The translations under genes were made by a program, and so were the position numbers. From NCBI GenBank assembly GCA_020636005.1, contig JACJYR010000003.1, positions 1 through 64,000 of the forward strand: a stretch of DNA of 64,000 nucleotides, written 5' to 3'. The DNA comes from Lewinellaceae bacterium. Its GTDB lineage: Bacteria; Bacteroidota; Bacteroidia; Chitinophagales; Saprospiraceae. Positions 52,501 through 55,102 of this stretch are shown here, piece after piece; positions within the stretch are counted from its first letter, which is position 1; every line of letters starts with the position of its first letter. The notes under the pieces are model-generated. The model ran no database searches. It had not been told where the DNA came from and worked only from the letters and a program-made list of their open reading frames with translations.

Positions 52501-52738
52501 CGACAAATACGAACTGCAACCCCTTGATATCCAGGTAGATTTATTCAAGGCAAAAGAACAGATGTTCTACCTGCACGACCCTGAATTTTATGGGTGGGAC
52601 AAATTTGCGAAGCGGGGCGTCGTAGTACACGAAATCGAAGGCAACCACCTGACGCTGTTCGATGAACCAAACGGAAAAGCCGTAGCGGCCATCCTCGAAA
52701 AGCGCCTGGGCGAAATCCATGAAACGACAACCACCTGA
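40592..52738 (+). CDS. Hybrid NRPS/PKS megasynthase: A-T-ST-KS-AT-ACP-AMT-C-A-T-TE
   Basis: About 4048 aa from the ATG at 40592 (a TTG at 40562 is less likely). In order: A1 (~17-545; YTSGSTGKPKG, YGPTEAT, YKTGDLARW); T1 (GGNS, Ser572); sulfotransferase (~695-990; PPRSGTTLL, LVRHPYSMVRSF); KS (TACSTGG Cys1194, ETHGTGT His1330, NIGHLD His1382); AT (GHSMGEY Ser1654); ACP (GFDSL Ser2004); class III aminotransferase (GKSISGG Lys2455); C (HHIICDG, His2834); A2 (YTSGSTGTPKG, YGPTETT); T3 (GGHS, Ser3713); TE (GYSLGG Ser3856, His4019). No KR, DH or ER is seen. The predicted product is a starter acyl unit extended by one malonate-type unit, beta-aminated, condensed with one amino acid and released. 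Linkers and loops carry repeat insertions. Confidence 0.96.
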   Translation: MNENKHVSNTISFPSDSCLHEIFRREARRNPGAIALVSGSESMTYAELDARSDELANQLLAAGIQPEDFVAIYLDRSFGMIVAIFAILKAGGAYVPIDVNYPSDRMAFMLEDARAKVLLTQTSLLKNIPTTQAKVICLDAPEIVNRKSLIVNRKSNPVSPANLAYMIYTSGSTGKPKGCMITHENVCNQLEGQQAIAPEPIGAMILTVSISFDVSVLTIFWTLLQGATLVLPKQGEEKDPAKLADIIHKNKVTHSMSLPSPYTLLLDQAPSEKLQSLRLVNVSGEVCPTPLAQKHEQLLPNCQLYNLYGPTEATVNCTYFTFPKGFDEPKVPIGIPILNYEIFILDENRQKVPHGEVGEIYIGGTKPVVGRGYWNRPELTAERFVQKPLHLGDSSLIPHPSSLYKTGDLARWQADGNIEFLGRSDFQVKYRGFRVELGEIETAVGHHPAVNETVVLLKNQHQTDGQRLVAYVTLHLGKKLSISELRSFLEKSLPEYMLPSHLVVLEKMPLTTNGKFDRQALPEPANDRPDLGGPYEAPQTELEKYLAEKWERLLQITPIGRHDKFFELGGNSILAAKFIGELMNATGASIFITTIFDHPTVAAYAAFLEKNYVNLLPGLLGKTAVCNPMREVAGNGHFPKESPDAEGLPNFKSLVNLSPEDIANFPRLVPNHLPPVASHESPVTNHQSPITNYQSPIFILAPPRSGTTLLRVMLAGHPGLFACNELQLLHFETLKERSEAYTGKFSLWTEGLIRAVMELKNLDADEARLLLNRYAEQGMTTVEMYQTLHDWLNEQSRSEFGTGSTTNNEQRTVVDKSPSYALDSLALAKALADFPNARFIHLVRHPYSMVRSFEKYHMDQVLYLHEHDFSAQQLGELVWLHSHRNTVDFLKKVPTNQQFRIVYEDLVKNPEQVMREMCGTLGLPFHENLLMPYRDLDKKMTDGIHHDSRSMGDTNFDQKKKIDARKAEDWKGVLEKNFLCDRTWVMAEMLGYEQVSDLRLTNDDLRLPDPAEVPSTRKSSIAKSEIAIIGMACRLPGANSIEEFWQNLVEAKDVSHPITDEDLSAEGIVNRKSSIVNRTYALTDSYAFDATFFGYHPKEAEMTDPQHRIFLETAYEALESAGYDPYRFEGNIGVFGGVARNTYFTNNLLTNKELLENSGGWYQDMLASDSTFSISRVAYKLNLRGSAVNVQTACSTGGVAVHLACQSLLAGDSDMVIVGGGRIQAPVYGGYEHIEGGPLSPDGVCRAFDEKANGMVQGHGMAMLVLKKLDKAIEDGDHIWAVIKSSAVNNDGSDKTGITAPSARGQAAVIKKAIERAGLTPDHISYIETHGTGTFIGDPIEMQGLMFGMRNEELGMNGGHNHPSSLIPHPCLIGSVKTNIGHLDAGAGIVGIIKTALSLYHEQLPATMHFTSPNPQIDFKNSPFEVNAVLRPWPRCETPRRAGVSTFGLGGTNAHIILEEAPAASALASDSASAKAVATSLLLLSAKTEQALEKSTAKLLDFFEKHPKTNLSEAAYTLAVGRPHFSKRKALIATQFPNSPIPNSQFPTGHCEFHDAPITFLFPGGGAQYVDMARDLYETNGFFKKQVDACFEILEKHHGLIVRDLVYPEPTIVNRQSSIENPSIALTSLFTIEYSLAKLWQHWGIQPAQLMGHSMGEYTAACLAGVMSLEDALGLVTVRGRLFETLDGNGGMLSVALTEENLRPYLDAGHTISVINKVDSLVVSGTAEAIDRLQTKLVGDGIDSSRIHINVAAHSPQVEPILPAFKKYLETVELHEPQIPIVSNVTGTWMTPQQATSVDYWLSHLRQTVRFADGLNTLLTQSPITNYQSPNKNRIFLEVGPGQTLSTFTRAVPTLSEGKNLVLASVRHPKEVQHDVAFILKTLAKLWVNGVEVNWAAVYENEKRRRIPLPTYPFEKRKFFIAPKQVQPIESQLIEVKNSFAGQFYTEPANLPAIQSSNELTMNNTQTRIPILVDEIKQSLHELSGLEPEAMDEQASFLELGFDSLFLSQAVIKFNHKFKLDLSFRMLFEDAPSIAALAEYVDGAIPAELFQPKKEEKKAFENQPISIENGQNGNSISTPQMSMAGLMNFQNLTNQDSPVQQLIQQQLQIMQQQLALLQGGVVNPNPVSTPSANSTQAAATNNEQPTTNNEIPRPKGVTAKLNSYKKITGGDDLTERQRKGLDDFMRRYAAMTQQSKELAQRHRQWYADPRSVTGFSKLWKEICYQIAHERSKGSKIWDVDGNEYVDYVMSYGVALFGHMPDFVEEAVAAALKRGNSIDLLPPEATEVARIICELSGHDRATLANTGTEAVLGAVRAARTATGRDKIAVFDTDYHGMIDQFMVRGIHLKGESKTLPSSPGVPKFLVENTLVFDYDDPEVLQKLEKHIHKLAAVVIEPVQAQNPHWQHPELIRSIRQLTENHGVALIFDEIINGFRLHQQGAQAWYGVEADLCAYGKSISGGLPLAAVAGKAKFMEAFDGGPWNYGDDSSPDGVIAYFASTFIKNPISVAAAHAALREIERLGPAMQQALNEKTARFAERIREIFLRTKAPLMIQACSSFFMIKNADNSPLTRLFNYFLRARGVNIRERPCFISTAHTEADFEKTYTAFELAIHDMFEAGLMEAWEGEDLNVIVSPLSQPLPPEGGPQGERSAELGRGGSPLGDGCLSQPLSQPLTSEGGPQGERSAELGRGGSPLGDGGWGVLSDVPLTEGQLEIFLSSQISTEASKAYNIATEIRLEGDVDVEKLRMALQTLVDRHEALRTVFSEDGRTQRVLPALKFEIPFVELTPAEADATLQELHDEEAEHLFDLQNGPLVRFKIVKMAERVHLVFIHVHHIICDGWSLGILTRELGEIYAAGLLNFESLVNLKEPKQLSQYASEQADLQRLEVFQKNENYWLGQFAYTVPVLDLPTDFLRPPVKTFPGAVEKISLEADFVKQLRKAAARQGSTFYVFMLAAYQAYLARISGQDDFVVGVAAAGHNLPGNANLVAHAIGLLPVRTKVDGNATFSAYLKTVRKQVLDAFDHQQYTFGALVKKLKISRSASRNTLVSVAFNLDSPLDDLSFGGLKATTRAIPRHYETFDTFINLKPLGEQVDFEWNFNTDLFRRESIRFRLVEFERFLHGLVEELETPIARLPLLPDFERRQLATFGQGEKADFPLHRCLHELFEMQAEKTPDKKVVLFENQSLTYRELNGRANKLAEILKEKDLQPGSFVGLCMDRSLEMMVSIYAILKAGGAYVPIDPRNPKERIQLILEDANCTHLLTLSEVMKNLPVFNGEILFVESLDLIRGAETLTSHVSPLTSDTTAYVIYTSGSTGTPKGVAISHRNAVNTLFAINKHLEISGKDKVYSVSSMSFDMSIPDYFLTLMQGATLILAGEETKKDGFALRESLERHRPTLMQATPTTWKILMLAGWQGDKNLTAIAGGEGFPKDLAGEMAACCKAVWNGYGPTETTIYATYQRITEEHLAACPGEFAAIGSPIANTEMVILDKNGEPAPIGVPGELFIGGEGVAAGYLNREELTDLRFTILDLRLVGENLQSSIVNRKYYRTGDLVRYLPGGEIEFLGRIDNQVKIRGYRVELGEIEETIKQFPGVANAAVAVFSDKTGSQQLVGYVVWANQQQTTNNEQLKSFLHSKLPGFMVPSIFVEMDELPMNSSLKVDRQALPKPDLSSLSTGRFEAPKTPGEKLLAEVWKELLGVEKVGIHDDFFELGGHSLAAVQMMSKVKAETGVKLPLTTLFQNSTVEKLAVQLNGFNHKEQQDPSNGHDAENQEFTSLIPIREGGSKPPLYLVHGGGLHVLFYQNLVKYLDDDQPIFALQARGLNGDEEPLDRIEEMAAHYIREMLAQNQEGPYCLAGYSLGGLIAWEMAKQLQEMGKEVPLLSLFDAVAKYEWAGDGGSAKWKKLFKKAGFNLSLMLRDPAAAVEYKKHVLKMNFQHQKGKLRIAYRNNATHEIEEGYLPYGSEVYEKSLEAYDKYELQPLDIQVDLFKAKEQMFYLHDPEFYGWDKFAKRGVVVHEIEGNHLTLFDEPNGKAVAAILEKRLGEIHETTTT
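41016..41055. repeat. In-frame (AATCGTA)n 7-bp tract in A1
   Basis: About 5.5 units of AATCGTA/AATCGTT are translated as IVNRKSLIVNRKSN just before the A3 core of the first adenylation domain, a loop that tolerates insertions. Confidence 0.9.
41771..41800. repeat. In-frame (TCATCCC)n 7-bp tract in A1
   Basis: Four units of TCATCCC/TCATTCC are translated as SSLIPHPSSL immediately before the A7 YKTGDLARW motif. Confidence 0.85.
42480..42507. repeat. Palindrome GGGAAGTGGC/GCCACTTCCC
   Basis: Perfect 10-bp arms around an 8-nt loop, translated within the T1-sulfotransferase linker. Confidence 0.85.
42529..42561. repeat. Palindrome AGGTTTACCAAACTT, copy 1
   Basis: 15-bp arms (one mismatch) around CAA, translated in frame in the T1-sulfotransferase linker. 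A second, perfect copy is at 49155-49189. Confidence 0.9.
42615..42682. repeat. In-frame (CACCAAT)n tract before the sulfotransferase
   Basis: Degenerate 7-bp units (CAGTCGC, CACCAAT, TACCAAT) are translated as an S/P/N/Q-rich linker (SPVTNHQSPITNYQSP) directly preceding the sulfotransferase core. Confidence 0.88.
42977..43025. repeat. TCCCGAA/TTCGGGA hairpin and (AACGAAC)-type tract in the sulfotransferase
   Basis: A hairpin with 7-bp arms (42977-42995) is followed by CAACAACGAATAATGAACAA, giving the loop GTGSTTNNEQRTV within the sulfotransferase domain. Confidence 0.75.
43578..43672. repeat. Opposed (CGATTTA)/(TAAATCG) tracts, sulfotransferase-KS linker
   Basis: CGATTTACGATTG units are followed by their complement TAAATCGTCAATCG around a GGTGCCAAGCACT hairpin, all in frame. 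Confidence 0.85.
43792..43824. repeat. In-frame (AATCGTA)n tract in KS
   Basis: Same 7-bp family as at 41016, translated as IVNRKSSIVNR within an N-terminal loop of the ketosynthase before YAFDATFFGY. Confidence 0.88.
44633..44702. repeat. Opposed (GGGATGA)/(TCATCCC) tracts in KS
   Basis: GGGATGAGGAATGAGGAATT is followed by four TCATCCC units. The translated insert lies between the ETHGTGT and NIGHLD blocks of the ketosynthase, a surface region. Confidence 0.85.
44980..45027. repeat. GCGTCGGCTTTAGCC palindrome, KS-AT linker
   Basis: 16-bp arms with one mismatch (AGCGTCGGCTTTAGCC and GGCTAAAGCCGTCGCT) are translated as an Ala/Ser-rich linker. A half-copy, GCCGGCTGAAGCCGACGC, is at 48948-48965. 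Confidence 0.85.
45191..45233. repeat. In-frame (CCCAATT)n tract before AT
   Basis: Five units of CCCAATTC/CCCCAATT are translated as FPNSPIPNSQFP. The same family overlaps the 3' end of wbpD at 5556-5602. Confidence 0.9.
45423..45455. repeat. In-frame (AATCGTC)n tract in AT
   Basis: Four units of AATCGTC are translated as IVNRQSSIEN in the N-terminal part of the acyltransferase, ahead of GHSMGEY. Confidence 0.88.
46050..46080. repeat. In-frame (CCAATCA)n tract in AT
   Basis: Four units of CCAATCA/CCAATTA are translated as QSPITNYQSP near the C-terminal end of the acyltransferase. Confidence 0.88.
46971..47038. repeat. AGCACT hairpin and (AACGAAC)/(CAACCAA) tract, ACP-AMT linker
   Basis: An AGCACT/AGTGCT hairpin is followed by 7-bp AACGAAC and CAACCAA units in a Gln/Asn-rich linker. 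Confidence 0.85.
48494..48682 (+). repeat. Two in-frame copies of an 87-bp repeat, AMT-C linker
   Basis: 48494-48580 and 48596-48682 are near-identical 87-bp (29-codon) direct repeats, each starting CTGAGCCAGCCCCTG and ending AGGGGATGGG. Each also contains internal hairpins (CCCTGAAGGGGG and CCCCTTTAGGGG). Confidence 0.92.
49155..49189. repeat. Palindrome CAGGTTTACTAAACTT, copy 2
   Basis: Perfect 16-bp arms around TGA on the DNA, read in another frame as LLNFESLVNL inside the condensation domain after HHIICDG. Related to 42529-42561. Confidence 0.92.
50465..50497. repeat. In-frame (CTCACGT)n tract in A2
   Basis: CTCACGT, CTCACGT, CTCACCC and CTCACTT units are translated as TSHVSPLTS, just before the A3 motif, the same relative position as the A1 insertion at 41016. 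Confidence 0.85.
51151..51225. repeat. Opposed (CGATTTA)/(AATCGTC) tracts in A2
   Basis: GGATTTACGATTTACGATTT and, 30 bp on, AATCGTCAATCGTCAATCGT are translated as a loop before the A7 TGDLVRY block, the same relative position as the A1 insertion at 41771. Confidence 0.88.
51440..51472. repeat. In-frame (AACGAAC)n tract in A2 C-terminal subdomain
   Basis: CAACAACAAACAACGAACAA units are translated as NQQQTTNNEQ between A8 and A10. Confidence 0.88.
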
Positions 52739-52889
52739 TTTTTTACAAAAACATAAATAAGAATATATGATGCTACAATGATTGATTTTTGATTTCATAA
52801 ACACCCAAACACCCAACCACACGCAAAACACATTTTACCAAAGGCTTCTAAGACAAACACTTACACTAACCCAAAATTTTTAAACAAAC

Positions 52890-53639
52890 ATGAGACATTT
52901 CACAGAAGAAGCCATTCAGTTAATTGACCTGAGCAACGAACCTGGCCTTGCCGGGGTGCGCCTGTTGCTGTTCGACGTGGCAAAATTGCCGAACGACCTT
53001 ATTTTTGAATTGGGAAAACTCCTCTCCCCCCAGGAACTACGCAAAGCGGCCCGTTTCCGCTTCATGAACGACCGCCGGGTCTATCTCGCAGGCCGGGGCA
53101 TGTTGCGGAAAATGGCCTCTGAGGTGCTGGGCGTACCGGCGGAAAACCTGGTGATTGGCGAGGGGCTATACGGCAAGCCCTACCTGGCCGACTATGGGAA
53201 TTTGCTGCCCTTCAACCTCTCCCATTCCGGCGACGTTGTGGCGCTGGCCTTCGACTTCGGCCGCCGGGAAGTGGGCGTGGACGTTGAAAAAATCAACCGC
53301 AGTTTCGAGTACTGGGACGTGGCGGGCCATTATTTTTCCAAAAAAGAATGCGACCGGGTGTTCAACCACCGGGACTTTTACCGCTACTGGACGATGAAAG
53401 AAGCGCTGCTCAAAGTGACCGGTGCCGGCCTGGTGGACGACCTGCCCACGATGGACTTGTCCGGCAAGATGAACCGGGTCAAGGTGGCCGACGAGCGGCT
53501 GCTGCCTTTCAAAGACAAAGCCTTTACCATCTATACCTTTGACAATGAAGAAATTATTTTCTCGCTGGCCGTAGCCGGGGCGCAAATGACCTCCGTGGAA
53601 AATGAGGGCGTGAAGGTGGCGCACGTGTATTTTTATTGA
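52890..53639 (+). CDS. 4'-phosphopantetheinyl transferase (Sfp type)
   Basis: 249 aa, the Sfp length. LYGKPYLADYGNLLPFNLSHS, VGVDVEKI (Mg-binding Asp-x-Glu) and YRYWTMKEALLKVTGAG are the conserved blocks of Sfp-type enzymes. It transfers phosphopantetheine to the Ser of carrier domains. It lies 150 bp downstream of the megasynthase in the same direction, so it almost certainly activates T1, ACP and T3. Confidence 0.95.
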   Translation: MRHFTEEAIQLIDLSNEPGLAGVRLLLFDVAKLPNDLIFELGKLLSPQELRKAARFRFMNDRRVYLAGRGMLRKMASEVLGVPAENLVIGEGLYGKPYLADYGNLLPFNLSHSGDVVALAFDFGRREVGVDVEKINRSFEYWDVAGHYFSKKECDRVFNHRDFYRYWTMKEALLKVTGAGLVDDLPTMDLSGKMNRVKVADERLLPFKDKAFTIYTFDNEEIIFSLAVAGAQMTSVENEGVKVAHVYFY

Positions 53640-53703
53640 ATCGCCGCCTAAATCGGGGTATTTTCTCACAGCTATGGAGCTTCCGTCCGAACCGGAAATG
53701 ATT

Positions 53704-53711
53704 TATCTTTG
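53704..53711 (+). promoter_or_regulatory. Candidate -7 element for the Uma2 gene
   Basis: TATCTTTG matches TAnnTTTG 17 bp upstream of the ATG at 53729. No clear -33 TTTG is present. Confidence 0.4.
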
Positions 53712-53728
53712 GTCAAAATCTGGTACAA

Positions 53729-54304
53729 ATGAATATTCTGAAAGAAACCATCACCTACCAGGAATTCAAGAAAATGGAATTCGACGACAACGATACTTCC
53801 TGGTATGAAATCATCAACGGAGAACTCGTGAGAAAACAAGCACCCACCACCGACCATCAGGCGATTTCCGCTGAAATCGTTTTTCATTTGACTTCATTTT
53901 CAAAGAAAACCAAATCGGGCCGAGTGCTTTTTGCACCCCTTGACGTTGTTTTTGAGGATGAAAACATGTTCCACCCGGACATTCTTTTCATCCGGAAAGA
54001 ACGGCTTTTCATCGTGGACGAAAAGGAAAAAGTCGTCATGGGTGCCCCGGATTTGGTCGTTGAAATCCTCTCAAAATCAACGGCATCCGATGACAAGGGC
54101 GAGAAAAAAGACGTGTATGAAAAATTTGGCGTGAAAGAATACTGGCTGGTGGACCCGGTGAAAAAAGCGTTCGAAGTATATACACTCGTTAACGACCGTT
54201 TCAAGCTGACAACCTACCTGGAAGGCGAGGGCACCCTGAAATCCGGTTTGCTGGAGGGTTTTGAAATGGACATCGAACAGGTGTTTGAAGAGGCGAAGTT
54301 CTGA
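53729..54304 (+). CDS. Uma2-family (DUF820) putative endonuclease
   Basis: 191 aa. The PD-(D/E)XK fold is visible as FHPDILFIRKERL and APDLVVEILSKSTASDDKGEK, with KEYWLVDPV downstream, all typical of Uma2. These genes are very abundant in cyanobacteria and present in Saprospiria-type Bacteroidota, with unknown function. It converges on XisI with a 3-bp gap. A decayed relative is at 4236-4415. Confidence 0.9.
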   Translation: MNILKETITYQEFKKMEFDDNDTSWYEIINGELVRKQAPTTDHQAISAEIVFHLTSFSKKTKSGRVLFAPLDVVFEDENMFHPDILFIRKERLFIVDEKEKVVMGAPDLVVEILSKSTASDDKGEKKDVYEKFGVKEYWLVDPVKKAFEVYTLVNDRFKLTTYLEGEGTLKSGLLEGFEMDIEQVFEEAKF

Positions 54305-54307
54305 GGG

Positions 54308-54640
54308 TCAGGCTGCTGCCTGTTCCGGCATTTCCACCGGGGTGAAACAAGCGACCACGATGTCTTTTTCGGGGATGCCGAGTTCGACGAGTTCATCGAC
54401 GACAGGCCTGTCGGTTCGGTTTTGCTGAATCCAGATTTTGCCATCAATAATGTCGAAATGGAAAACAGCATAGTGAACGTGCTTTCGTTCATGCCAGCCT
54501 ACCCTTATCAACTGGTAGTGTTGGTTTTTTTTGTCAATGATTACCTGATTATTAACGTTTTTAAAACCATATGGCTTGATTTGCGAATATTCATTTAAAA
54601 AGTTGATAATCGCTTTTTCGTATTTTAATGCTTTAGCCAT
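54308..54640 (-). CDS. xisI: XisI-family protein
   Basis: 110 aa. YQLIRVGWHERKHVHYAVFH, GKIWIQQNRTDRPVVDEL and the ending LGIPEKDIVVACFTP are the XisI (fdxN element excision controlling factor) signature. It overlaps the xisH 3' end by 16 bp, the conserved arrangement of this pair. In Anabaena, XisH and XisI help XisF excise the fdxN element, but no recombinase is seen here. Confidence 0.93.
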   Translation of the reverse strand: MAKALKYEKAIINFLNEYSQIKPYGFKNVNNQVIIDKKNQHYQLIRVGWHERKHVHYAVFHFDIIDGKIWIQQNRTDRPVVDELVELGIPEKDIVVACFTPVEMPEQAAA

Positions 54641-55047
54641 TGAAGGATTATTTTTTCGTTTTCATCAAAAACGAGGATGTGAACAGAATAATGGGCCAAA
54701 GACTCCTTGAAAATCGAAACTTGAAACAAAGCCTCGAAAGCCAAATTGGGAACAGCCAGAAATAAAGGCATATTCATCCCTTTTTTATTCATGGCCAACC
54801 TGTAAATCATAAATTGACCGAGAGCCTGGTAAAAGTCATAAAAGTAGGAATTTCGTAGTAAAGATTTTATTTCTACGGCAATTTCCGCTCCTCCTTTTTC
54901 GGCTCCAATTAGGTTTCGTTCCGCACCAAGGTCAATATAAAAGTCAAAATCAGGGGTCGGTACGGTCAACGGATCATCCGTTATCGTCCAACCATCTTTT
55001 TCAAGAGCAGTTCGCACGGCATCGTGGTATTTGTCTCTTTTTGGCAT
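54625..55047 (-). CDS. xisH: XisH-family protein
   Basis: 140 aa. MPKRDKYHDAVRTALEKDGW, PDFDFYIDLGAER and GGAEIAVEIKSLL, followed by DFYQALGQFMIYR, are the XisH signature; FYIDL...EIK fits a PD-(D/E)XK-like core. It is paired with xisI. A TAAGTTTG element (55077-55070, minus strand) about 25 bp upstream may be its promoter. Confidence 0.94.
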   Translation of the reverse strand: MPKRDKYHDAVRTALEKDGWTITDDPLTVPTPDFDFYIDLGAERNLIGAEKGGAEIAVEIKSLLRNSYFYDFYQALGQFMIYRLAMNKKGMNMPLFLAVPNLAFEALFQVSIFKESLAHYSVHILVFDENEKIILQWLKH

Positions 55048-55102
55048 TCCGTTTCTTGTTTTGGTGTAACAAACTTAACGATTTTTGAAAAATTTTTCCC
55101 GC

